Part shown: piece after piece, positions 43,721 through 54,846 of the stretch
Layout of the letters: every line of letters starts with the position of its first letter
How positions within the stretch are numbered: position 1 is the first letter of the stretch
DNA from: Simmondsia chinensis
Taxonomy: Eukaryota; Streptophyta; Magnoliopsida; Caryophyllales; Simmondsiaceae
Direction: 5' to 3'
DNA length: 64,000 nucleotides
NCBI GenBank assembly: GCA_018398585.1
Contig: JAGTTD010000007.1
Span: 34,128,911-34,192,910 of the forward strand
Program-made: the position numbers and the translations under genes
Notes under the pieces: generated by a model
Databases searched by the model: none
Told to the model about the DNA's origin: nothing
The model's input: the letters and a program-made list of their open reading frames with translations, nothing else

Positions 43721-44506
43721 GTGTTAAAGGCAGATGAAACTACATGTGAAATCAACTCATGGGCCTCAAAGCAAACTAGTGGCTTTATCAAAGAGATTAT
43801 CCCTCCTGGCTCAATTGATAGCAACACTTGCCTAATCTTGGCAAATGCACTTTATTTCAAGGGATTATGGGACACCTCATTTGATTCGTCGAAAACAAAA
43901 GAGGATGACTTTCATCTTTGCGACGGCAATTCAGTTAAAGCTTCCTTCATGACTAGCAAGGAAAAGCAATTCATTGCCACATTCGATACCTTCAAAGTCT
44001 TAAGGCTATGCTACTGACAAGGAGAAGACAAACGACAATTTTCAATGTATATCTTTCTTCCTGATGCAAAGGACGGGCTACCAGCATTGATGGGCTCCAA
44101 ATCAGGTTTCCTAGATGACCACATTCCATTGCAGAAAGTCGAAGTATGTGATTTCAAGCTTCCGCGGTTTAAGATCTCATTTGGGTTTGAAGCTTCTGAG
44201 GTTTTGAAGGGAATGCACTTGGTATTGCCGTTTGAAGGAGGAGGTTTGACTGAAATTGTGAGTTCAAATGTCTCCCAAGAGCTGTATGTATCAAAGATTT
44301 TTCACAAGGCCTTTATCGAGGTTAATGAGGAAGGAACAGAAGCTGCAGCTGCTACTGCAGCTGTTATAACCCCACTATGTTACCGCTTTGAAGAGAAGGT
44401 TAACTTTGTGGCAGATCATCCTTATATGTTTTTGATCAAATAAGACACAACTGGAGTTGTGTTGTTCGTAGGGGACGTGCTGAATCCCCTCTCTACTTCA
44501 GGCTAA
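43721..44506 (+). pseudogene. Serpin pseudogene, C-terminal exon only
   Basis: About 260 codons match the second exon of plant serpins (serine-protease-inhibitor fold). INSWASKQTSGFIKEIIPPG and LILANALYFKGLWDTSFDSS give the conserved helix F and strand 3A region. YIFLPDAKDGLPAL, LPRFKISFGFEASEVLKGM, then FIEVNEEGTEAAAATAAVI is the hinge of the reactive-centre loop, and VNFVADHPYMFLIK is the C-terminal strand. In-frame stops: TGA at 44015-44017 and TAA at 44441-44443; the frame reads on to GVVLFVGDVLNPL. Residues are also missing around 44095. The reactive loop after the hinge departs from the usual LRxx. The N-terminal exon is absent. Confidence 0.92.
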
Positions 44507-44996
44507 ACATATATAGTAACTTTGCGAAAATTGATGTAATAAGTTGGCATATATATGCTAGTACTTGATAAAGATTATATGACTGTGGTTGTTGCTTGTT
44601 CTAGGTAGACCATTTCACCTTTTGAAAGCCAAGAATAAAAATTGACCAAAACTTTTTGATTACTGCATTTTAATCTCGTACTGTATATATAATATTTTCG
44701 TGGCAGGCAAAGCACGACCGTAATCACTACTAACATGGTTTTCTTCAATCAATCCTTCTATCTCAAAACAAATTGACATTAAGTCGAGTAATCTACTAAG
44801 CTTATATATTGATTATAGCTCCAATATGTGGCATCTTTAATTATAGTAACACACCAAATTGTCCATAAAGTCTGCATCATCAATGCGAATCGAATATGTA
44901 TTTGGGCATATCATCTGCTGCCTATAGTATTGTGATATACTCAAGCATGGAGAGGTAGAAATTGTGCAAGTTATTGGATTCGTACCTCGGTAATTG
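44507..44996. other. Spacer, includes former serpin 3' flank
   Basis: AT-rich. No feature recognised. Confidence 0.35.
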
Positions 44997-45480
44997 TTTT
45001 TTTTCCCCAATAATTAGCGACAAAGTCACAATACAAAATAGGTAACTAGTATAGGTGAGTCCTAAGTTAACCCGTATAGGAAGGGAGAATAAAAGACAAA
45101 AAAACGACTACGAGAAAAAATAAGGCAAGATAAAAAGACGGGCAAACACCAATAAATATTAAATATCTCAACCACGAGGACTTGTTGTGAACCAAGAACA
45201 AGGCAGGATGAGCCAGAGATAGGAAAACAAATCTGCCAAACCTCTAATCCAGCGATGCAATCTGCTCAATTACAATTGATTTATCTCCATCAATTTTAAT
45301 CCCAACCTTTTCCCAAACTCCTATGTATGTTGTTCAACAATGAACTACCAACTTCTTTAGCATTATCTCCATTTTTCACCAAGTTTTCTTTTTCTGTTTT
45401 CTAGAGGGCTTGGTTAATCTCTCTTTATGCTATTCCCGAGTGACATATCCTTCATAAATTCTTATAAATCCTACCTAACT
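44997..45480 (-). mobile_element. 3' end of an H-type ORF1-only LINE
   Basis: It begins at a T-run (complement of the poly(A) tail). The next segment, CCAATAATTAGCGACAAAGTC, matches CCTATAATTAACGACAAAGTC at the 3' end of H. Further in, GAGTGACATATCCTTCA matches GGCGACATATCCTTCA of the H ORF1 C-terminal region. The match passes from ORF1 straight to the 3' tail with no ORF2 between, as in H. It is 5'-truncated. Confidence 0.7.
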
Positions 45481-45582
45481 TGCTCTTTAATTACGTTAGT
45501 TATTTTATATATAAACATATGTATGATTACCCACCTAAAAATACAAGTTCAAAACAATGAATGCATGTATACAACAGTAATG

Positions 45583-45665
45583 TACCAAATCCTACTATAA
45601 CTTTAAAGTTAAGCATGTTTGAGAGAAAAAGGTACAAAAATAGATGATCTCTGGCGAAGTCCCCG
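45583..45665 (+). repeat. Diverged 5S-rRNA-like relic, copy 7
   Basis: CTTTAAAGTTAAGCATGTTT and the downstream GATGATCTCTGGCGAAGTCC align with the 5S-like head (A-box and C-box regions) of copies 1, 4 and 6. No TS/Au body follows, so it may be a fragment or a product of premature termination. Confidence 0.55.
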
Positions 45666-45923
45666 CTTATTATAATTTAATTTTATCTACCGGAAAAGCT
45701 ATTTAAGCCAATCAAAACACTCAAACTCAAGAATTTATGGAATAAGTTTTCCCATATGAGCCCAACACTTCCATTACCTAAGATATACAAGTTTTGGCTC
45801 GCACTTCTAAAGACTTTGATTTCAAAATCTATAGTGTTGTGTCTCAATTTTTTTGCTGAGATTCCAAACAGAAGTCTGTGTTGGCCCACGATCCTAGGCT
45901 TTCCCCCTGCAGTAAGGACCTTA

Positions 45924-46316
45924 TGATGCAGCCCATTAAGGGGCAACGGTAGGACACAAGCGGGACACAGGGCTTGGCGGGGCGCTGGGCTTGGCCAAAA
46001 CAGGACGCGGAGCAGCTGGGAAGTAGAATTTGATTAGGATTTTAGTATTAATTTTCAATTTTAAATTTTGTATATTGAATATCCTCTTGGAGTTTGATTG
46101 TTATTCTAATTACTCCTCTATATATACTAGAGGAGATCAAGGGTTTAGACACTTCATAATTTTCCATATTACATTCCTAATTTAGAGCCTCTTTTCTCGG
46201 GATTTGAGAATCCGGTTTTATTTTCCTCTTGAAATTTTGTTATTTCATTAATAAAATTAAAGGGAAGACTGTTGACTCATCCCCATTCCCATATTTACCA
46301 TTTATGCATTGCATCA
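45924..46316 (+). repeat. 5' LTR of element A
   Basis: 393 bp, TGATGCAGCCCATTAAGG...GCATTGCATCA. Very similar to 63214-63605. Possible promoter and transcription start lie here by family. Confidence 0.93.
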
Positions 46317-46318
46317 GT

Positions 46319-46330
46319 TGGTATTAGAGA
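46319..46330 (+). promoter_or_regulatory. Primer-binding site of element A
   Basis: TGGTATTAGAGA, two bases inside the LTR, a diverged initiator-Met tRNA site. Confidence 0.7.
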
Positions 46331-46347
46331 TCAGAAAGTTTTTTGAG

Positions 46348-46509
46348 ATGGCTTGTGGGCGACAGAGATACCCCGCCGTCAAAGACGTTTATGATCCAGC
46401 CCCAAGATTGGATGAGTTCAAGGAGAGATTCCAGCGAATCGAGTTGATTCAACTCGGGGCAAATCCCGATGCATCCGGAACCCAGCTCCAACGCCCATTA
46501 ACATCGGGT
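46348..46509 (+). pseudogene. Gag N terminus of element A
   Basis: A start ATG at 46348 gives MACGRQRYPAVKDVYDPAPR and continues in a helical stretch to 46509, where element B is inserted. The frame resumes correctly at 53553 (ATKEDTDESFQNPFPVEG), confirming that B cut one gag gene. Confidence 0.8.
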
Positions 46510-47297
46510 TGTCACGGGTCGCCTAGTTCCATAAAAATTTTGTATAATTTTATTATGTGTCGTTGTACGATGGGAATGTTCTAGAAGACCACGGATCGTT
46601 CTAGGCACTTCTAGGATATTCTTGCGGATATATATTTGTGTACTTAGTCCGATTTTGTAAGGACGCGAACCTTCGGAAAAGTGTTCGGCATGGATCCGAC
46701 GAGGGGCGTGTCCATAGGACGATATGTAATATATGTGTTTAGAATAGGATAGAATATTCTAGAATATTGTAGAAAATAAGGAAGCTTGTAGAGGAAGCTT
46801 CTAGAGTGTAAGGGGGACGGCCAAAGCCCAAGGCAAGAGACTTAGGTTTCCCTCCAAAGTGTAGCATTCAAATATGGGAGGGCAATTTGAGTTCAAATGC
46901 AAAAGAGGAAAATTTTGAATTCAAGTGTCAAGGAGGGAAGGGTGGACGGCTCCCTCCCTCACCCATGCCCCCTCTAGATTTTTCCTCCCCCTTTATACAT
47001 ATTTGTCTATAAATACCCCCTAGTGTACATAGGAAGGGGAGCATCAAGCAACCAAATCAACTCCCCCACACTTGTATAAACCCATACTTGTAAATTTCCC
47101 AATACTTGTACACATTTTATACTTTATGTAATATACTTTCATTTAATACCATCTTCATCCAATACTAATCCAACTCCCAAATACTTTAACTTATTCTCCC
47201 ATCTCTTCCTCTCTACCGTGAGTCTCTCTCTCTTGTGTGTATGTATGTGTTATGTTTCCTTTTCCTTCCAAATTATATTATTCCGCTGCATAACTCA
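46510..47297 (+). repeat. 5' LTR of element B, first part
   Basis: Matches 52615-53403. Ends at the CACTA insertion site ...TAACTCA. Confidence 0.93.
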
Positions 47298-50267
47298 CAC
47301 TACAAGAAAAATGATCAATAACGACGGAAAAATCCATCATAAAAAACCAAGTTTTCCGTCGTAAATAATCATTTACGACGGATTTTTCCTCCGTCGTATG
47401 CCGTCGCAGAAGGCCTTGTCGTTAAAGGTCTTTTACGACAAATCCGTCCTAAATGATAATGTAACTATTTACGATGGCTCTTTATTCCATCGTAAATAGT
47501 ATGTTATTTACGACGGAATTTTCAGTCGTAATTGTTTAAATATTAGCGACGGCAATTTTACTCAGTCGTAAATAATATGCTACTTACAACAAATTTTTCT
47601 GTCGTAATTGTATAAACGTTAACGAAGGCCTTTTACTCTGTCGTAAAAAAAAAACATGATATCTAAAAAGGAATATATATACATTAGCGACGGCTTCGTT
47701 ACTTGCCGTAAATAGCATGTCATTTACTATAAAATTATACATATTAGTTGTACTCACAATAACTAGAATTTGTTTGTCGTTATTGTTGGATCCATTAGCA
47801 ATATCACCCACCATTCACAATTATGAAAATAAGAATTAAAATAAAGACAAGTGAAACAAATGCAAATTCAATAACTTACAACTTGCTCATATCACAAGAG
47901 TATTTACATTCAAAAAACGAACTAACATACATAATCACGTATATCACCGCAATATGGTAGGATTAGCTTCCTGTCATAATGTATATGTACAATCCAAAAA
48001 ATCTAATTTATCCACATGAAACCACATCAAGTTTTAAGTAGAGAGAAGTTCAAAAAGATTGTCAATCTTCCATTCCTCTCTCTTCAAGTTCGCAACCCTA
48101 CAAAACATACATTTATAACAAAAGTTAAACTCAAGTAATATACGTATTTCATGTAACAAAAAATAGGAGAAATAAGTGTATAGACTAACTCAAGTACATT
48201 TCAAGCAAGTGATCCTCAGCTGTAACATGCAATTAATTTGAAACCCAAGTAACCAACTTCTTGAGAAAAGATGCCAAGGCTTCGCTGATTTTGCAAATAA
48301 AATGAGTAATCAATCACCCACTCATCACAGAATTTAGACGTAGTCAAGGAGTTAATCCTTTCAGTGGGTATATATATGCCGTTAGCCATACTTTATAAGT
48401 AATGTGGAAAAAAGACATAAAGAATATCCAATTCTAAAGACTTAATTCCAAAAATAATAACAGACAAACGACCATTGCTCAAACGCTATGTCAATAGCAA
48501 CATCAACATCAACTCTCTCAAACTCTCGGCTCTCCCCTGCTCCCTCCTAACTACTTCTTCTCTTTCCTCCTTTCTCATTTCCCTTTATACTAATACCTGT
48601 AAATGCTACTATACCCACACTTAGAATGATATTAATATACAAAATACTCACTCCCTGATTAATCAAGCTGATTGTTCTTGGTGATTGAGTTGTTGCAAGT
48701 TTGATTGTAACAAAGAGCAATGTCAAAACTAATGTGTCAATAAACTAAAAAACCCTAACATATAAGTAATCAAGCACTCAAAAAGCAATGTCAAACATAT
48801 TAATGTTTACATTTTAGAGTTTAAATAAGACCTAACCCTGAAAGCCCAAAGAATCAAATCAAACTCTCAAACAATTGTGACAATTTCTACAAAAAATTGC
48901 TTAGGATTTATATAAACCCTAACCCTAAAAACCAAATCAATAAAAGGACGTAGTTTTTTAAGTGGTAAGTGTCTACCTATCTTATATAAGATGTCATATA
49001 CTAACTTGAAGATCTTGTTAATCTTCAAGATCTTCCCATTTTCCTCAGCAATCTCAGCAGACAGGGCCTCGGTTCCGCCAAAGCTAGCATATTAGAAATG
49101 CTACATCACAGTGACGAAACATGGTAAACTTATTTCACTAAGGTGCTTTACTATTGACCAATTTACCAGTGTTAATTTCGATTTAAGCTAAATTAAGAGT
49201 AAGAAAGCGAAATCAAATTCAAACTAATGCAAATGCGAATGCACATGAGAATGAGAAAATACAAGTGAGAATTCAAATTCAAACATAGACTTTAGTCTCC
49301 AGCAAACAAGCAAAGATAAGGAAAAGGAAACCAAGGATAACTAATTCTAGTAGTGATAAGACTGAGATGTCAAGGATTTAGCTCTAGAAGACCATTTTAG
49401 GTATTTAACATCAAGTTCCTTAAGATGGTAATTGAATAAAGGATTGTGATATATAAGCATAAGTGTAACAAATTATTCAACAATCGAATAAACTGTTCAA
49501 CATTTGATAGTCTTTTTAGATTTTTCATATGAAGTAACAATACCAACACAGATGTAAACAAACTAACATATATGATACCAATATGAGTTCACATACAAGC
49601 AACTTTCAGGTGATTATTTCAATTAATTCATGCAATCAATTGATTGAAGCTTGCATAAGCAAAAACCTTGTACGAGATTGGTTCATTACAAATTTTTAGT
49701 TTAATATAAAATACAAATCAATAATTAGGCCAACATTGGAACCTAGGGCTCAATATATTATGCAATAAATTAAAAAAAAATTCCAATTAATTTGTGTTTT
49801 GATGTTCAAATGTACCAATAATGGAGAGAAATGTGAAATTGTGACCTTAAAAATGAGGAGAGACCCCAATCTCCTCTATTATCACTCAATCGACAACTTT
49901 AACCACTCTTTAATTATCAAAGCCTATACAAATCAAAATAAATTATAAAAACTAGATTAAGAAGAAGAGAAGATTAACTCTAGTCAAAAACCCATAAAAT
50001 TTAAAAAAAAACCTAACTCAAGGGAAGTGTGAGAAATAGAAGTCCTAAGCTACTTTTTTTTAGTATAAAAGAGTATAAATTTACAAACAATAAGTGGGTT
50101 CGGGTATGGATTGAGTAGGAAAGGTGAACAAAGAGAGAGAGAGAGAACGCAAACCTAAGTGCGGAGATGGTCGAAATCCGTATGTATGTTGGGGAAGGTA
50201 GTCGGTGGGCATGGCGGTGTGTGAGGAGTCGTTGGTGAAGGCAGTGGGCCAGGCGTCAGAGATGAGG

Positions 50268-50300
<33 letters not shown>

Positions 50301-50584
50301 AGGGTTTTCGAGGTAGGGAAGTGGCAGGGGATTGTGGGGGCGAGAGGGGGTTTTCGGGGTAGAAGACCAAAAGGGGCTAAAAAACGCGCCATAATATCCA
50401 CAAAAATTTAAAAGTCATTTACGACGGAAAATTGAGACCCATTTACGACCGTATTTTACAACCGTCGTAGTTGCTCTTACCTTTTACGACAGAGTAAAAT
50501 TCCATCGTAAATAAAACATTATTTACGACGAAATTTTACTCCATCGCAAAGTGTTTGTCGTAGATGCGTGCTTTTTTTGTAGTG
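47298..50584. mobile_element. Non-autonomous CACTA element inside the LTR of B
   Basis: Starts CACTACAAGAAAAATG and ends TTTTTTTGTAGTG. 3-bp TSD TCA at 47295-47297 and 50585-50587. The second LTR of B provides an uninterrupted reference (TAACTCAACAATCTC at 53395-53409). Subterminal motif TTACGACGG or its complement recurs near both ends (47310-47700 and 50410-50550). The 3.3-kb interior has no transposase. It includes a 31-G run (50269-50299). Interior segments might be captured sequence, but I cannot identify any. Confidence 0.93.
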
Positions 50585-50736
50585 TCAACACTCTTAATTT
50601 CGGGGTTTGCCTGACTTAGCGAGGGTACTTTCGGAGTGAAGCTAAGTGGCATGACGGGAACTTAACAAGGGACCTTAGGGGTGAAGTTAAGGGCATTGGG
50701 AGGCCGTGACACTGGTGAAAGTGTCATCCCGTGACA
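50585..50736 (+). repeat. 5' LTR of element B, second part
   Basis: Matches 53401-53552 and ends GTGTCATCCCGTGACA. Confidence 0.93.
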
Positions 50737-50739
50737 AAG

Positions 50740-50751
50740 TGGTATCAGAGC
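50740..50751 (+). promoter_or_regulatory. Primer-binding site of element B
   Basis: TGGTATCAGAGC, a perfect plant initiator-Met tRNA site, three bases inside the LTR. Confidence 0.93.
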
Positions 50752-50795
50752 AAAGGTTGCTCATTGCTGGGAGTGTGACCGTGGAGGAAAGGAAC

Positions 50796-51377
50796 ATGGG
50801 TGCATCACAAGGAGAGGAGAAAACCGAGAGGGGTATGGAGGTAAAAACTTTCGGGGTTCAGTCAAGCAAGGGTAAGGACTCGTGGGTGATGCCAGGTGCG
50901 CTTACTAGTCTTGAAAAGATCGGTGTCAACAAGGAGTTGGCGTCGGATGAAGATCGTGGAGTTGACACAACCGTGAGAACTTTCGGAAGAAGTAATTTTG
51001 GTTGTGAGGGCAAGCGGATTAGGCGTCATAACTGTTTCTCGTGTGGAAAGCCTCACTACATACGTGAATGTCCAAAAAGGCAGGCACTAGAGGCGCAGGT
51101 GGCTGCTCTTGACCAAGGGGCAGAGTCGGATGACGAAGAAGCTTGCTCCGTGCAAGATGGGGACAACAAGCAAGGTGGGGGAGACCTGCATGTTGCTGCG
51201 CAGGAAGGTGTCCAGGACAGTGCCCGGACACGCTGGACAATGTCGGGCGGACAGGTCCCTGGAACCAGCACGGACAGGACCCAGGATCGTGCCCAGATAG
51301 TGTCGAGTGCACAGAAGACAATGTTAGGGGCACGGGTCGCTGGACCCGACGCTACCCAGGGCAGTGCACAGGCATGA
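50796..51377 (+). CDS. Gag-like zinc-knuckle protein of element B
   Basis: An uninterrupted 193-codon frame starting MGASQGEEKTERGMEV. I chose this ATG because the frame upstream runs out of the LTR and across the primer-binding site. A zinc knuckle, CFSCGKPHYIRECPKR (CX2CX3HX4C), lies about residues 78-93. The spacing is that of a plant gypsy knuckle subtype ('CxxCxxPHxxRxCPKR'). An acidic GAESDDEEAC segment follows at ~115. No capsid-like domain is obvious before the knuckle, so this is a reduced gag. It would presumably bind the element's RNA; particle formation would need a partner. Confidence 0.7.
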   Translation: MGASQGEEKTERGMEVKTFGVQSSKGKDSWVMPGALTSLEKIGVNKELASDEDRGVDTTVRTFGRSNFGCEGKRIRRHNCFSCGKPHYIRECPKRQALEAQVAALDQGAESDDEEACSVQDGDNKQGGGDLHVAAQEGVQDSARTRWTMSGGQVPGTSTDRTQDRAQIVSSAQKTMLGARVAGPDATQGSAQA

Positions 51378-52601
51378 CGGACAGTGTCGGGTGCATAGGT
51401 TGCAGGATCGGAAGGGACCCAGGTTGCTGCACTGGGCCAGACACAGGCCCATGTCAGGACCGAGATGGAAGGTGCTGCGAGTGTCATGACGCAGGCCTCG
51501 GGTGCTGTCAGTGTCGAGATGCAGGCCCAGGACGCTGCATGTGACAGCCCGCAGGCCCGGACCAAGAAAAGTGCACGAGGGTGCACGAACATCAAGACGC
51601 ATGCCGATGGGACCGAGCATGGGTCCAAATGGAGCGCAAGGGTAGGCACAAGCGACCAGACACATGCCGATGGGACTGTGCATGGGTCTAAGTTGGGCGC
51701 AAGGGGTTGCCCAACGTACCAGACACAAGCCGATGGGACCGAGCGAGAGTCTAGAGCGGAGGTGCTTGAGTTTACCTTGAATGCACATGTTGTGCATGCC
51801 TTGGAGGTTTATGGGGCCGAAACATGTGAAAATGTTGAGGCCCAAGACGCAATCGAAGCACGGGAGCGTGCCATGGACTGAGGGCAGGCATGTGTTGAGC
51901 AAGCCCAAAATGATGACATGACCGAAGCCATGGAGAAGGCTGAGGTTCAACATTTCGATGCCAAGACCAGAGCACAGGTGGTGCACGGGCTTCCGGGAGT
52001 GAGGCCTACGTTGGGCTTGGTAGACACGGGATTTCTAAGAGTGAGGCCTACGTTGGGCCCGATGGACGTAGGGCTGTGCAGGTTCAGGCGCAGGCCCATG
52101 TCGAGACACAGGCGCAGGGGGCTGCGCTTGTCTGGGAGCAGGTCTGGGGTGCTGCGTAGGCACAGGCACCAGCCCAGACTACACAGGGACAGGCTCGGGA
52201 TGCTGCGATGATTCAGACGCAGGCCCAGGCGACACAGATGCAGGCCCAGGGTGCTGCGAGTGCTAAAACGCAGGCCCAGGATCAGAGGACCAAGGTGTGG
52301 GCATGCACCGAGGTTCCGGACGTGGTGACAATGACTTTGGCGCAAGGGTGAGCCGGGGTCCAATAAGGTGGGCACAGGGGTGCGCACGAAACATCATTGG
52401 CGGAGCTGCCAAGGAAGATGAGGGAACCTGTGGAACGAGATCCGGGACGCAGGAACCAACATAAATTCTTTTTGTACTTGATACGTTGGAAGGGCTTTCC
52501 AGACTTAAAGAAATAGCGGAAAGAGGAAGGCTCGGATCCAACAAGGAACGGCATCAGGAGCATTCAAGACCGTCTAACATTGACGAGGACGTCAATAGCT
52601 T
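51378..52601 (+). repeat. Repetitive coding-like region of element B
   Basis: Built of degenerate repeats. GGACAGTGTCGGGTGCA-type motifs occur at 51180-51400. A ~60-bp unit encoding HADGT-HGSK (51598-51750, three copies) sits in a 138-codon frame at 51465-51881. GTGAGGCCTACGTTGGGC is repeated at 51999 and 52043, and GCAGGCCCAG-like words occur throughout 52090-52270. Probably an expanded gag C terminus or decayed spacer; function unknown. Confidence 0.6.
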
Positions 52602-52614
52602 AGGTGGGGGAGAA
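52602..52614 (+). promoter_or_regulatory. Polypurine tract of element B
   Basis: AGGTGGGGGAGAA directly before the 3' LTR. Confidence 0.85.
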
Positions 52615-53552
52615 TGTCACGGGTCGCCTGGTTCCATAAAAATTTCATATAATTTTATTATGTGTCGTTGTACGATGGGAATGTTCTAGAACACCACGGA
52701 TCGTTCTAGGCTCTTCTAGGATATTCTTGCGGATATATATTTGTGTACTTAGTCCGATTTTGTAAGGATGCGAACCTTTGGAAAAGTGTTCGGCATGGAT
52801 CCGACGAGGGGCGTGTCCATAGGACGATATGTAATATATATGTTTAGAATAGGATAGAATATTCTAGAATATTCTAGAAAATAAGGAAGCTTGTAGAGGA
52901 AGCTTCTAGGGTGTAAGGGGGACGGCCAAAGGCCAAGGCAAGGGACTTAGGTTTCCCTCCAAAGTGTAGCATTCAAATATGGGAGGGAAATTTGAGTTCA
53001 AATGCAAGAGAGGGAAATTTTGAATTCAAGTGCCAAGGAGGGAAGGGTGGACGGCTCCCTCCCTCACCCATGCTCCCTCTAGATTTTTCCTCCCCCTTTA
53101 TACATATTTGTCTATAAATACCCCCTAGTGTACATAGGAAAGGTAGCATCAAGCAACCAAACCAACTCCCCCACACTTGTATAAACCCATGCTTGTAAAT
53201 TCCCCAATACTTGTACACATTTTATACTTTACGTAATATACTTTCATTTAATACCATCTTCATCCAATACTAATCCAACTCCCAAATACTTTAACTTATT
53301 CTCCCATCTCTTCCTCTCTACCGTGAGTCTCTCTCTCTTGTGTGTATGTATGTGTTATGTTTCCTTTTCCTTCCAAATTATATTATTCCACTGCGTAACT
53401 CAACAATCTCTTAATTTCGGGGTTTGCCTGACTTAGCGAGGTACTTTCGGAGTGAAGCTAAGTGGAATCACGGAAACTTAACGAGGGACCTTAGGGGTGA
53501 AGTTAAGGGCATTGGGAGGCCGTGACACTGGTGAAAGTGTCATCATGTGACA
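52615..53552 (+). repeat. 3' LTR of element B, uninterrupted
   Basis: 938 bp. Serves as the empty-site reference for the CACTA. Confidence 0.93.
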
Positions 53553-54402
53553 GGGTGCTACCAAAGAGGATACGGATGAGAGCTTCCAAAACCCATTCCC
53601 GGTTGAGGGGCTATCAGATCCTAGGCCGAGGGAGCATTGGCCCAATACCGGAAGCCCCCATGGTTATGACAATCAAAGGCGGGAATCCGGCCTCCAGATT
53701 GAAATTCTGGAGTTTAATGGTGGAGGACACCCAGAGGGCTTCTTGGATTGGCTTGTTGCCGTTGAGGAGATTCTGGAGTTCAGGCAGGTGATGAAGAAGA
53801 AGCAAGCGCCGCTAGTCGCTACTCATTTATGAGGTAGGGTAGCCGCTTGGTGGACACAGCTGAAGCAAATATGATTTCGCTAAGAGAAAGTGAAGATAGA
53901 ATCTTGGGAAAAGATGAAGAAGCACATGAGAGGCGCCTTCTTGCTTCACAATCACGCCAGGATGATGTATCAGTGCCTACAAGGATTGCGACAGGGCTTT
54001 AGGTCAGTGGAAGAGTACATGGTAGAGTTCTACTCGTTGATCCCAAGGAACGACTTGGTGGAAACAGGGGAGCAATGAGCAGATCGATAAATAGGCGGAT
54101 TGAGGGAGTCCACACAAGAGGTGTTAAACATGTTCAATTTGTTTTCCGTTTCTCAGGAAAATCAAATAGCCATGAACTCGGAGCGCCGGCAAAGGCATCA
54201 CCTAGTTGGCGGCACCTGGGAGCACAGAGTGGCAGCAGGGACCAAGCAAGAATATCACTAACTCAGGCCATACACAATAGGCCTCCACTCGCCAATGCTG
54301 GTAAGCCTAATGCACAAGACTTGGCGGGGACATCAAGGACTTGTTGCTTCAAATGCGGAGAAGTAGGGCACAGAGCTGTTGAGTGCGGTAAGGGTGACAT
54401 GC
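53553..54402 (+). pseudogene. Gag core and zinc knuckle of element A
   Basis: Across two or three frames: LQIEILEFNGGGHPEGFLDW, LVAVEEILEFRQV, AAWWTQLKQ, VKIESWEKMKKHMRGAF, LRQGFRSVEEYMVEFYSL. These are the standard plant gypsy gag blocks, in order. A canonical knuckle CFKCGEVGHRAVEC (CX2CX4HX4C) lies at 54347-54388. Stops at 53832 and 54078 break it. Element C was inserted just after the knuckle. Confidence 0.88.
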
Positions 54403-54772
54403 TGTTGTGATTTTTCCTGTTTTAAGTCTTATATATGTATTGAATTGTTTTGAGTCTTGTATTGATTTGGAAGTGTTGGTAGTTCAAAAGTTGGTTGTTC
54501 TTTTGGCTCCAAAGTCGATTAACTAGCTGAAATGTTGCTAGTTTGACTGTTAAGGGTTAGTTGGAGATATTTTTGATTCTCTGTATCTAGTTTCTCCTAT
54601 AAGAGGGTCAATCCTTGTAATTCTTGGTTCATCCAATGAAAATTACTTGATTCTTGAGATATTTTTCTCTCTCTTCTCATCTCTTCTCTAACTCTAACCT
54701 AACCTAAACTCTCCTCTCACCTAAACTTTCTCTTCACTAGTTAACATCAATTCCTCAAATTGAAGCTTAACA
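54403..54772 (+). repeat. 5' LTR of element C
   Basis: 370 bp. Contains ~56 bp (near 54480-54545) that are missing from the 3' LTR, flanked by repeated TAGTTTG/GTAGTT words. Confidence 0.9.
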
Positions 54773-54774
54773 TT

Positions 54775-54786
54775 TGGTATCAAAGC
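54775..54786 (+). promoter_or_regulatory. Primer-binding site of element C
   Basis: TGGTATCAAAGC, one mismatch to the initiator-Met tRNA site. Confidence 0.85.
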
Positions 54787-54846
54787 TGGTTCATGCTGTC
54801 AATTGATTGATTTGAGCTGAGGAAACCTAAGAAGAATAGTCTTAAC

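Larger units (their letters stand above)
46510..53552 (+). mobile_element. Gag-only LTR retrotransposon B, nested in A, hosting a CACTA
   Basis: LTRs: 46510-50736 (940 bp without the CACTA) and 52615-53552 (938 bp). Ends TGTCACG...GTGACA. Flanks share GGGT (46506-46509 and 53553-53556); the fifth base is ambiguous. Interior of ~1.9 kb with a canonical primer-binding site, one gag-like zinc-knuckle ORF, a repetitive low-complexity region and a polypurine tract. No pol, so it was non-autonomous (TR-GAG-like). LTRs are very similar, indicating a younger insertion than A. Confidence 0.9.

Noticed and set aside
45683..45946. 87-codon minus-strand frame beside element A
   Set aside because: It crosses into the 5' LTR of A and matches nothing I recognise.
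50081..50401. Proline-rich protein frame on the minus strand
   Set aside because: It is created by the 31-G run and lies in the non-coding interior of the CACTA.
51056..51986. Long minus-strand frames opposite the element B ORF
   Set aside because: Shadow frames caused by GC-rich repetitive sequence; the plus-strand zinc knuckle identifies the real strand.
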